Shown here piece by piece: positions 17,918 through 25,617 of a stretch of DNA of 64,000 bases. The notes beneath the pieces are model-generated. The model searched no databases and was not told the origin of the DNA. It worked only from the letters and a program-made list of their open reading frames with translations. Position 1 is the first letter of the stretch. Each line of letters opens with the position of its first letter. The stretch is from positions 248,001 to 312,000 of the forward strand of contig CAXHTR010000008.1 in NCBI GenBank assembly GCA_964019655.1, in the 5' to 3' direction. The stretch is from Perkinsela sp. pyNocScin1. Its lineage: Eukaryota > Euglenozoa > Kinetoplastea > Prokinetoplastida > Perkinselidae. A program made the translations under genes and the position numbers.

Positions 17918-17954
17918 GTAGGATCTGTTACACAAATGAAACAGAGCATCCTAC
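17918..17954. other. Imperfect hairpin upstream of the PEX11-like gene
   Basis: In the spacer between the PEX11-like gene and the next minus-strand gene there is an inverted repeat. GTAGGAT (17918-17924) pairs with ATCCTAC (17948-17954), and after a small bulge CTGTT pairs with AACAG, enclosing a loop of about 10 nt. It lies in the part that would be 5' UTR or intergenic RNA of the minus-strand transcript. It could be a small RNA fold or a chance hairpin. Confidence 0.35.
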
Positions 17955-18023
17955 ATGCGGTACAACATCACTACAGCTGCAACACGCCGACCATGAACCG
18001 TTCATTCAATCTGGGTTGGCTCA

Positions 18024-19001
18024 CTATTTCCCCCAACGTTTATGCCAGTCTTTTCCACTTGCATCAAAATCACATGCTCGTTTCGTTGAGTTGATATCTA
18101 CAGCATCAGAGAACATGACTCGCCCGAGATGTGGCTTATTGTCGGGGAGAAGCTGGTTTGGAGCACCATGCAGGACAAACTTCATGGCCTCCAGACTGAT
18201 ATCTTTCATTGAGCAGCGCTCATTGGAGAATGTGCGGCCCCAGCTCTCTTCGTCAAGTCGCTGTAAGCAATATATCATGATATAGTAAACCGATGCATCA
18301 ATGGTCATTCCACAAATTTTTATCTCTTCAAAGATGGAAAGAGCCTGCCCATAGTTGTAGCAGCTTGCGAATACTTGCTGGATGGTCCGACGCTCCAGTG
18401 AGAGACCGTTTCTCGCAATGCTTTGTAGCATTGTTGGTATAGCCTGAAAAACTTCTTCCTGAGAAAGCTTGCACTGAACATCTGCATTAACCTCTTTTTC
18501 ATGAAGATAGTGAGCGACGGCCTTAACGAGCAGCACAATAAGTCTGTCGACAGCTTCGCCGAGCCCGCGAGTGATGTCTTCATCCCTGGTTATCTTCATG
18601 TCCATTTCTAGTGATTTGAAAAGCTCTAGCGCTGTATATGGCGAAAAGTCCAAAGCTTGCTCGCTCGGGCCCGAATGGGGTTCGACTTGATAGCGTGGAT
18701 TTTCTTCCATAGAAAGATTCCAAAGAGTGTTGATTTTCATTCGCGCAGTCGCGCACCGGCTGAGAAATCCTGAAGTCTCTTTTGTCCCCAGCCCCGAGAT
18801 GCGAGACTGCTTTGGCGATTCGTCGCCCGCAGTTTCAGGTTTTATCTTTATACGTGCTTCATCTTTTACTTCCTGGCTCTGCTGCTTCGATACCAGCAAA
18901 TTTTCGTTGCCGGACATCGTGCTACATCTCACTTTAGAGAACAGATGCCATAAGTTCACCCTCTCTATGCTAGAGACTTGTCTGAGAGCCCTGCGAAACA
19001 T
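18024..19001 (-). CDS. Putative mitochondrial PPR-like helical protein
   Basis: A 325-residue protein beginning M-F-R-R-A-L-R-Q-V-S-S-I-E-R-V-N-L-W-H-L-F, a typical mitochondrial presequence rich in Arg and lacking acids at the very start. The middle is a polar linker. The C-terminal half is helical, with a stretch resembling one PPR unit (Y-N-Y-G-Q-A-L-S-I-F-E-E-I-K-I-C-G-M and D-A-S-V-Y-Y-I-M-I-Y-C-L-Q). PPR proteins bind organellar RNA and are abundant in kinetoplastid mitoribosomes and editing complexes. Only one or two units can be seen, so the call is tentative. Confidence 0.6.
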   Translation of the reverse strand: MFRRALRQVSSIERVNLWHLFSKVRCSTMSGNENLLVSKQQSQEVKDEARIKIKPETAGDESPKQSRISGLGTKETSGFLSRCATARMKINTLWNLSMEENPRYQVEPHSGPSEQALDFSPYTALELFKSLEMDMKITRDEDITRGLGEAVDRLIVLLVKAVAHYLHEKEVNADVQCKLSQEEVFQAIPTMLQSIARNGLSLERRTIQQVFASCYNYGQALSIFEEIKICGMTIDASVYYIMIYCLQRLDEESWGRTFSNERCSMKDISLEAMKFVLHGAPNQLLPDNKPHLGRVMFSDAVDINSTKRACDFDASGKDWHKRWGK

Positions 19002-19148
19002 TTAGTGAAGCATTTAAAGTAACCGCAAATTGTGTCTGATTTCTATGAAAGACTTATGGTGCGTTCACTTAAATCAAGCAAAGAAAATTTAAAGTTATTT
19101 TGAGGGTATCAGCTGCAAACTTGAGGGAACGATCGACGCACGGCTACC

Positions 19149-20888
19149 TCACACAAATAGTGAAACAAAGTCATCGATCGTTTGGAAGAGCCACGGACTC
19201 GCTACTACGCGCAGAGGGAAGGATAGTACGTACAAAGACCCGGCGATTGCTGCATATGCCGCCCACCTTTCACAAGATTCTCGGCCGTATGAACCTCGAT
19301 TAGCCGAATGTACTGCCGGCATCATTCCGGCTCGAGCACCTCGCGATGCACGCTGCAATTTATTAGATCGAGGTTTTGATGGGGCTTTGAGTGTTGGCTG
19401 TACTACGCTTGCCGCAGGCTCGGTAGCCTCGGGCGATGATGCATCTCCGCTAACATCTAGATCAATAACTTCTGATACTTCACTCGTAGGTATAGCTTCC
19501 TGTAGTGGCACTATGAGAGCATCCAATCGCTTTTCAACATCAGGAATCTGCTTCAGCATCTCCTTACTTGTTCCCTGAAGAAGCGCATAGTATCTCTTCG
19601 CCTCATCATAGTCTACGTGAAAAGATGGATCCTTTGCTAAAAGCTGAACCATGGGGTGTGGCTCAACGTTTGACTCCATAAGGTGCTTCTCAAGGCACAA
19701 TTTATATGCAAAGATGCTTCCACGCTTTAATGCTTCGTGTATCATTTTATTTCCAAGTTCGGCGTTTTTGACAACCGCGGAAGATCCCTCCACCGAGCAT
19801 GTACCGCGGAGGTGCAAAGCGGAGGCAAAGCACATAGCTGTAGTTTCACCACGTGATGCTGCTCGTTGGTAAAAGTAAAGAGCGAGCGCAAAAAATGGCT
19901 GAAGCCCATTAACGCCGTTGTCAAACATCTGCGCTGTCGTGAAATTGATCAGTGGGTCAAAGCTTTGACGAGCACTCTGCAATAAAATCTGCAGGGACTT
20001 TGCCTCCATCCCACTTTCCATGTACAACCGAACGAGGTTGATAACGCTCTGTGCGTGGTTATGTCGTAATGCTGCGACGCGGAGCAAATGAAGCCCTTTG
20101 ACCGCGTCTTCGCGATCTAAAGCAAGGAGGCCATTTCCAAAAAGCTCATCGGCTGTCTGCAACTCCTCAGATTCATTAGCGAACTCTTCATACTCCTTTT
20201 CTACTGCATCCCCAGAGCGTAGCTTGTGCCGAATAAGTTCGAACATCGTGGCGTCTAGAAGATTTTCTAGCGTGACATCTTTTGATCGTACTTCAAGAAT
20301 TTTCTTATCATAATAAAGGAGTCGTTCGAGTAATTCCTTGTTCTCGACACTTTCGTCAATTTGACCTTCAATAGCTTGAATTTCTTGCAAAAGGCCGCTA
20401 TGATGGACTTTCTCAGTTGCGAATGCGCCGGTTGATTCTGGCTCAAGCACGTTTTCGAGTATTGCATCTGGATCATTCTGAAGAGAGTTTTCAAACTTTG
20501 AATATGAGCACGTTTCGAGTGCAAGAATGCCGTTGAGTATATGCTCATTCAATAGTAGAGGACTTGAAGCCTCATCTGGAAGCGGATATGCCATAGGATT
20601 TCGCAGTGCACTCTTCCATGGTTCCAAGCTTACTTTTGTCAGAGATATGCGTAGCTCTCCACTGTATATTTCCCATTCAGCTTCATCCTGCACTGTGTCA
20701 TAAAGTGTCCACGTTGCGATGCTCACATCATTCAAGTAAATATCAAGTACATCACCTGATGAAATCACTTTGTATTTCCTGTTTTCACCTGGCTTTCGCT
20801 CAGGGACTGCAACAACTAAATCCAAGCTCGCATTCTCCATGGACTGACGCCAGCTTGCAAGCTCGCAGTGCGATACTTCCTCCGTCAT
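19149..20888 (-). CDS. CS-domain plus Sel1-repeat membrane protein
   Basis: About 579 residues from the Met at 20888 (M-T-E-E-V-S-H-C). The longest frame adds 16 hydrophobic residues. The N-terminal 90 residues form a CS (p23/NudC-like) domain: S-W-R-Q-S near the start, L-D-L-V-V-A-V-P, then E-W-E-I-Y-S-G-E-L-R-I-S-L-T-K-V and P-W-K-S-A-L. A middle region of about 200 residues contains helical Sel1/TPR-like repeats (A-D-E-L-F-G-N-G-L-L-A-L-D, A-L-Y-F-Y-Q-R-A-A-S-R-G-E-T-T-A-M). A Ser/Pro linker follows, then a C-terminal hydrophobic segment (W-A-A-Y-A-A-I-A-G-S-L-Y-V-L-S-F-P). CS domains bind Hsp90 or folding clients, and Sel1 repeats occur in ER quality-control factors. A membrane-tethered co-chaperone is the inferred role. 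Confidence 0.7.
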   Translation of the reverse strand: MTEEVSHCELASWRQSMENASLDLVVAVPERKPGENRKYKVISSGDVLDIYLNDVSIATWTLYDTVQDEAEWEIYSGELRISLTKVSLEPWKSALRNPMAYPLPDEASSPLLLNEHILNGILALETCSYSKFENSLQNDPDAILENVLEPESTGAFATEKVHHSGLLQEIQAIEGQIDESVENKELLERLLYYDKKILEVRSKDVTLENLLDATMFELIRHKLRSGDAVEKEYEEFANESEELQTADELFGNGLLALDREDAVKGLHLLRVAALRHNHAQSVINLVRLYMESGMEAKSLQILLQSARQSFDPLINFTTAQMFDNGVNGLQPFFALALYFYQRAASRGETTAMCFASALHLRGTCSVEGSSAVVKNAELGNKMIHEALKRGSIFAYKLCLEKHLMESNVEPHPMVQLLAKDPSFHVDYDEAKRYYALLQGTSKEMLKQIPDVEKRLDALIVPLQEAIPTSEVSEVIDLDVSGDASSPEATEPAASVVQPTLKAPSKPRSNKLQRASRGARAGMMPAVHSANRGSYGRESCERWAAYAAIAGSLYVLSFPLRVVASPWLFQTIDDFVSLFV

Positions 20889-20978
20889 TTTCGTAAGTAA
20901 GATACAAACCCAATAATACGGAAATAGATACCACACAAGAACGTGAAAATGAACACATGCCTGAAGCTTGAATGAAGC

Positions 20979-21872
20979 TCAATATTCAACCAAGCTAGAG
21001 CAATCTTCATCGGAGCTGCAATGGCTCCTATCACTCTCTACTTGGCCGCCCACCTTCTTTTGCTGAAACGACAAAATAAAGTTCCCCAAAGGCATATCGT
21101 TCATCCAGCTCATTACTTTCCTGCAGTCTCGAAGAACACCATGCCCTTGAGCTGCGTAAACGTACGTTCGCCTAGGAATACGCATGTGAGTTGTCAAATG
21201 CATTGCCTTTACAGAGTGGATGAATTCCGCTAGACGCGATAGTTGCTTCGAGGAGGCTCGCTGAAGAGAAAGCTTGCCGATGAAATGGCGATATCTATCA
21301 CTTCTTTTTTCTCTAGTATTCGTTAAGCGCTCCCCTTTGGCAGCGAAAAAGCACAGTGACAGATCAGGTTCTGCAGGCAAACTGAGATCCTGCAGCTCAG
21401 ATGACGGGTGGAGGTTGCTATGCGGCATTACACCGACTGCGCCATGGGGTTCGAAGTTGATATTCTTAATGCTACTTCTTTTTCGCTGACTATTTGGCGA
21501 AATGTGCTGCCTAGAGGATTCTGGCACTCTAACCATCTCATGCACGCTCTTGCGCATTTCATGTAGTAGTCGGGAATGCTCATCCCGAACTTTACTTGGC
21601 ATGGCATCGAAAAATGGGAATCGTGGGTGCCCAGGCATATCGCTTGAAGCTTTGCGTACAGTGATACCAGCACTTTCACCACGATTTTGTAACTTTTCGA
21701 GCCTAAATGCGAGTATATTGCTCTCCCACAGTTTCTGCAGAATGTTAAGAAAATCTCCCTTTGTCGACAGAATTTCGTCGTTTCGTGAATCTTCTATCAC
21801 ATGCTGAATTAACCGACTTTCAACTGATATTGGAATAAACTTTTCCGTATATATCTCTTTGAGCTCAGCCAT
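20979..21872 (-). CDS. Unknown protein with coiled, Ser-rich regions
   Basis: A 297-residue ORF on the coding strand of the cluster, with spacers of about 90 and 130 bp to its neighbours. The N-terminal third is helical (M-A-E-L-K-E-I-Y-T-E-K-F-I-P, then L-Q-K-L-W-E-S-N-I-L-A-F). The middle is Ser-, Pro- and His-rich and probably disordered. The C-terminal part has basic clusters (R-E-K-R-S-D-R-Y-R-H-F) and ends in the acidic, Ser-rich S-S-D-E-D-C-S-S. No membrane segment, targeting signal or known motif is seen, and I do not recognise a family. Confidence 0.65.
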   Translation of the reverse strand: MAELKEIYTEKFIPISVESRLIQHVIEDSRNDEILSTKGDFLNILQKLWESNILAFRLEKLQNRGESAGITVRKASSDMPGHPRFPFFDAMPSKVRDEHSRLLHEMRKSVHEMVRVPESSRQHISPNSQRKRSSIKNINFEPHGAVGVMPHSNLHPSSELQDLSLPAEPDLSLCFFAAKGERLTNTREKRSDRYRHFIGKLSLQRASSKQLSRLAEFIHSVKAMHLTTHMRIPRRTYVYAAQGHGVLRDCRKVMSWMNDMPLGNFILSFQQKKVGGQVESDRSHCSSDEDCSSLVEY

Positions 21873-22002
21873 GGCATTTTATAGAAAAATTTTGAAGCTT
21901 GCAAAATTAGGAGATAACATTCTGCGAATTCCACCGATACTTTCTAGTCACGGTACACTTTTTAAGTTTCATCACAAATTAACAAATTTTCATCGAATTA
22001 TC

Positions 22003-23025
22003 TTAAAGCTTGGGGCCTGCAGAGCTGAAGCCGAAGTGCCGCATGAACCCGGAGCTAAACGGTGGATCTGCGCTTACAATGTGTGCACCGCGCTCACTTG
22101 GGGATGTCACAAATACACGGGAATTGAACAGATCCAATCGCCGAGCGACATTGTACATTGCTTCAGCGATTCCCTCATCATGCTTTTCAGATGCACGATG
22201 TGTCAGTGGGTCAGCACAGCGGCTTTCTGACAAGGCTATGACACTTGGCCCTTGTCCGGACAACCAGCAAGCGATCGCACCAGCATCGGCTGCTGCACGC
22301 ATTGTTGGCAGCATATGAGGCAGCTTTTTTGCCCGCTGATTTTGGTGAAGGCGGTCGCCCATGCAATGCTTTAGCAAGTGAAGTTGGTCACACGAAAAGG
22401 CTTCAACAAGCAGTGCTGCCCGAGCTATGTTCTGAACTGCGTCATGAATAGGAACATCTGAGCTAATGTCATCGCGAAGCTCCTTCTTATCGACTGGGTT
22501 ACCTGTAATTAAGACAATGCATTGGATTCCATGAGGGACCTTCAGCCTAAAGCTTCGCCAGCGCCCATAGGAGAAAAATCCAAGTTGTAGCCCTCCATAT
22601 ATGGATGCTGCAACGTTATCCGCGTGACCTTCGATTTCAGCGGCCATCTGTAGAAGCATCTCATGGTTCCTCACGGGAAGCTGTGCACCAGAGAGAACTA
22701 GACCCGCAATCAGCCCTGCCACTATGCAGGCTGACGAAGATCCAAGACCCGATCCATACGGTATATCGCTCTTGATATGATACAAGCAAAGTGGACATGG
22801 TTTCTGATATTTTTGAAAGATCTTTTTTAGGCCAACAACGACATAGTTTGTGTCATCTAGAGGCATTTTTTCCAAGCCGTCTCCCTCAGTCGTCACTTCA
22901 AAGCGATCAGCTCGGGATACTCGCACTTCAACCCACACGTCGAGCGCCATTCCGAGAACGTCTAAGCCTGGTCCAAGATTACTTGTTGAGGCCGGCACAC
23001 GAATGCAGACGCTGTTACGCTCCAT
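22003..23025 (-). CDS. Homoserine kinase (GHMP family)
   Basis: ATP-dependent phosphorylation of L-homoserine to O-phosphohomoserine, the penultimate step of threonine synthesis. It belongs to the GHMP kinase family. Seen: V-R-V-P-A-S-T-S-N-L-G-P-G-L-D near the start, the GHMP motif I-P-Y-G-S-G-L-G-S-S-S-A, E-G-H-A-D-N-V-A-A-S-I-Y-G-G, and the C-terminal G-A-I-A-C-W-L-S-G-Q-G-P-S. I use the Met at 23025 (M-E-R-N-S-V). The longest frame starts 18 residues earlier with hydrophobic residues that do not belong to the family. Length (340 residues) is close to the bacterial and kinetoplastid enzymes. Kinetoplastids are known to keep homoserine kinase. Confidence 0.92.
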   Translation of the reverse strand: MERNSVCIRVPASTSNLGPGLDVLGMALDVWVEVRVSRADRFEVTTEGDGLEKMPLDDTNYVVVGLKKIFQKYQKPCPLCLYHIKSDIPYGSGLGSSSACIVAGLIAGLVLSGAQLPVRNHEMLLQMAAEIEGHADNVAASIYGGLQLGFFSYGRWRSFRLKVPHGIQCIVLITGNPVDKKELRDDISSDVPIHDAVQNIARAALLVEAFSCDQLHLLKHCMGDRLHQNQRAKKLPHMLPTMRAAADAGAIACWLSGQGPSVIALSESRCADPLTHRASEKHDEGIAEAMYNVARRLDLFNSRVFVTSPSERGAHIVSADPPFSSGFMRHFGFSSAGPKL

Positions 23026-23151
23026 TTGTGAAGAATATAAATCAAGTATAACGAAATGCAGTAAAGTTGCTGGCAGCATCGTGCTACGGGTAAACTACTA
23101 ATCGTATTCTTCAAAGATCATTTTGCGGATAAATTTGGCTGTGAAGGGTGA

Positions 23152-23526
23152 TTACTTCAGCTTCTTCTTGACGCGAAGCTGGTTCGTGTGGCCACACTTC
23201 TTCTTTCTGCAGTTTTCCGCTCGTGGTGGAAGTCGGGCGTAGCATTTACGGCAGATCTTCTTTTCACAGTTGTGCTTACGGGCGAGTGCTTGGAGTGTTG
23301 GTTCCATCATGACACCACCCTGCAGGCCAACAGTTAAGTCGAGAAAGCTTTCAGATGAGAGCTTGGAGATGTCTTCGAGCTGCTTACCGCCAAAGGAGAG
23401 TCGCTGCATCGCGGTCGGAACACCAAGCTTGAACTGAATTTTTTGTTTCAGGGACTCAAGAGTCTCGCTGATGCTAACTTGAAAAGAGACGACCTTGTCT
23501 GCTCGAACAAAGATCTGGAAAGCCAT
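23152..23526 (-). CDS. Diverged ubiquitin-like/ribosomal protein eL40 fusion
   Basis: A 124-residue protein. The last 53 residues are a well-conserved eL40, with zinc-binding cysteines in [24 protein letters not shown] and a basic tail. The first 71 residues are ubiquitin-like but strongly diverged: A-F-Q-I-F-V-R at the start, G-V-P and [13 protein letters not shown] in the middle, and L-Q-G-G at the junction instead of L-R-G-G. The segment for the Lys63 region reads S-S-E-S-F-L-D-L and lacks the lysine. In most eukaryotes this locus supplies free ubiquitin plus eL40. Here the moiety is unlikely to act as standard ubiquitin, although the Gly-Gly junction could still be cleaved. Confidence 0.92.
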   Translation of the reverse strand: MAFQIFVRADKVVSFQVSISETLESLKQKIQFKLGVPTAMQRLSFGGKQLEDISKLSSESFLDLTVGLQGGVMMEPTLQALARKHNCEKKICRKCYARLPPRAENCRKKKCGHTNQLRVKKKLK

Positions 23527-23661
23527 TGTAACCAGGTGATACTGTTAAAGAAAAATATTTGATCTAATTACCATGAGCAAAGACGCAGATTAGGGTCGAA
23601 CTATAGACAACTGATGGTTTTAGGATGTCTTGTGGCACAAATGTCACCAAGGACCGTGTCA

Positions 23662-25536
23662 TCACTCTATGAATTCTTTTCGTCTCTCCCACAAACGCCT
23701 CACAGCCGCTTTGTGCAGTATTTTGCTATTAAAAAGCACCGACCGGTTGACCCAGTTGATGTGAAAGATGACATTCGGAACTTCCTCTCCATCAATGAGA
23801 TCTGGATAGGCATTGAGGGGCACACCTCTTTCATAAGTTTCGTAGGCCATATGATCAATCATGCTCTTCACGGACGGATACTTTCGTTCAAGTACATCAA
23901 GGAACATCTCTGCCTCAACGAACTTTCTGTCAACATATCTCTCTGCATCTTCCTGTGTCCACACAATGTCAGACAATGCTTGGTCTAGCACTCCCACGTT
24001 GGTTCCGAGGTTTTCGATAAAATAATTTATGTTTGCCTCGCTTGTGCGACCTTGCAAAAACAACTTTGCATTCGCTTCTGAAAAATCTTTCGTCCAATGT
24101 AGGCCCATGTCATGATACAGGCCAGGGTACACATGCACCCGTGTATGATCTATTTCTGATATGGTTGAAGCCATTTTCAAATCATGCGATATGTGCCGCT
24201 GTTGATTCAGCACAACGTTCACAAGTTGCTGATTCTCTATAAAGTTATCTCCTATACGCAGTGAGTATACAATGATTGGTGTTGTACCATTCTTTTCTGC
24301 CACTGCGCGGAGAGTTTCATGCGTAAATGTGGTGAGATCGCCACAGACATCGAGGTTTTCGACCCCGAACGCGCGAACCACCGCCTTGGTGAGGTCCTCG
24401 TGCGACCAGCCGGTACGAACTGCCACGTAGACCACTCCACGAACATTCTTTAAGGCTTGTCTGACAACAGTCGATTTTCCACATCCTCTAGAACCTATAA
24501 TGACAACACCATGAGTGGTATCGGAGCGTATCTCCCCCGCATCTGTTTTCCGAAGTGGAACAATGATGCGTCTGATAACATCGATGTCGGGCAAAAGACT
24601 AAAGATCGAAGTGCCTTTCTCATTTGCACTGGAAATTCCATCTTTAGGGGGCTTTGCCGCAGAACGAAGGTCATCCTTTTGATGTGATGTGAGGTTTTGG
24701 ATTGCAATGTTCATCTGGTAGTCCCTCCTGGACCGACGCCAGTTCAAATAATTCCAGAAAAAGATAGAGCAGACACCAAAGCTCGCAAATGTCGCTGATA
24801 CCACACCTGCGTACTTCACAATTACATAATTCCACGAAACTTTCTCTTTCTCGCGTTCTCGTTCTTCATCACGATGGATACGCTTGCGCTCCATTTCCCA
24901 CTCAGCGAGCTCGAGAATACTTGCCCGAGTACTTCGCTTGAGGTGCCGCAGCGCAGAAACATCTTCTTCCCGCAAAAGATACATTTTTTCTCGGCGCCAA
25001 CCACTCTTACAGAGAACAAGTGCCGCAAGCTCTGCATCAGAGCGCCTCTCAACGCCAGCTTCCACAATCCATTCGGCAAGGTTTTTACAGCGGTCTGTGT
25101 CGATGAGCGATGATTTACCTTCAGAAGCGACTATTCTATCGCGTGCTACAACGGCCTCAAACGTGCCATTGTCCATCAGAACGCTGTATGTACCGTCGTT
25201 TCTTACACGTGCGATGATGCCTGTGGAAGCTCGGTCATCACTCTGCACCCAGACTGAGGTTGCAATTTCTAGTGGTACATGCGGACCAACATTCACAGAA
25301 TCGAACTCGACGCAAAATAGCTGTCTCTTTTTTGACTCGTTGTCTTTTATATCTATGTCTGAGAGGCTCCCAACAACTCGGCCAAAGCCAAGAACCTGGT
25401 TTCCGTCTACAAAGGCACTGACCCGTGCATGCTTCGTCAAGAGCGAAACGGGTACACCGTCTTGCGATATGACAGACTTCAAAACCTTCCGCGTTTTCGA
25501 TAATAAACATGGAGCACGGGACATTTCTTCTATCAA
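23662..25536 (-). CDS. Membrane-anchored P-loop NTPase with Tudor-like repeats
   Basis: A 624-residue protein of unusual layout. The N-terminal part has two small beta-barrel-like segments resembling Tudor/Agenet repeats: about 37-80 (A-R-V-S-A-F-V-D-G-N-Q-V-L-G-F-G-R-V) and about 96-137 (G-I-I-A-R-V-R-N-D-G-T-Y-S-V-L). A charged coiled coil (D-E-E-R-E-R-E-K-E-K) follows, then one membrane span at about 236-262 and a cytosolic-type P-loop NTPase with Walker A G-S-R-G-C-G-K-S-T at 348-356. The region after the P-loop (V-Y-V-A-V-R-T-G-W-S) and the helical C-terminus resemble archaeal-type or STAND-like ATPases. I could not place Walker B with certainty. An alternative start is the Met at 25524. 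Function unknown. Confidence 0.75.
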   Translation of the reverse strand: MIEEMSRAPCLLSKTRKVLKSVISQDGVPVSLLTKHARVSAFVDGNQVLGFGRVVGSLSDIDIKDNESKKRQLFCVEFDSVNVGPHVPLEIATSVWVQSDDRASTGIIARVRNDGTYSVLMDNGTFEAVVARDRIVASEGKSSLIDTDRCKNLAEWIVEAGVERRSDAELAALVLCKSGWRREKMYLLREEDVSALRHLKRSTRASILELAEWEMERKRIHRDEEREREKEKVSWNYVIVKYAGVVSATFASFGVCSIFFWNYLNWRRSRRDYQMNIAIQNLTSHQKDDLRSAAKPPKDGISSANEKGTSIFSLLPDIDVIRRIIVPLRKTDAGEIRSDTTHGVVIIGSRGCGKSTVVRQALKNVRGVVYVAVRTGWSHEDLTKAVVRAFGVENLDVCGDLTTFTHETLRAVAEKNGTTPIIVYSLRIGDNFIENQQLVNVVLNQQRHISHDLKMASTISEIDHTRVHVYPGLYHDMGLHWTKDFSEANAKLFLQGRTSEANINYFIENLGTNVGVLDQALSDIVWTQEDAERYVDRKFVEAEMFLDVLERKYPSVKSMIDHMAYETYERGVPLNAYPDLIDGEEVPNVIFHINWVNRSVLFNSKILHKAAVRRLWERRKEFIE

Positions 25537-25617
25537 AAGCAGATTAAGGTCTAATATTCCAAATTTTACGCGACAAAAGCTGAGTTCCTCCGAATCGGAG
25601 AAAATTTAGACCTCTAG

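Noticed and set aside
22003-23025. Recent bacterial transfer of homoserine kinase
   Set aside because: The family is known in kinetoplastids, and its composition and spacing match the neighbouring genes.
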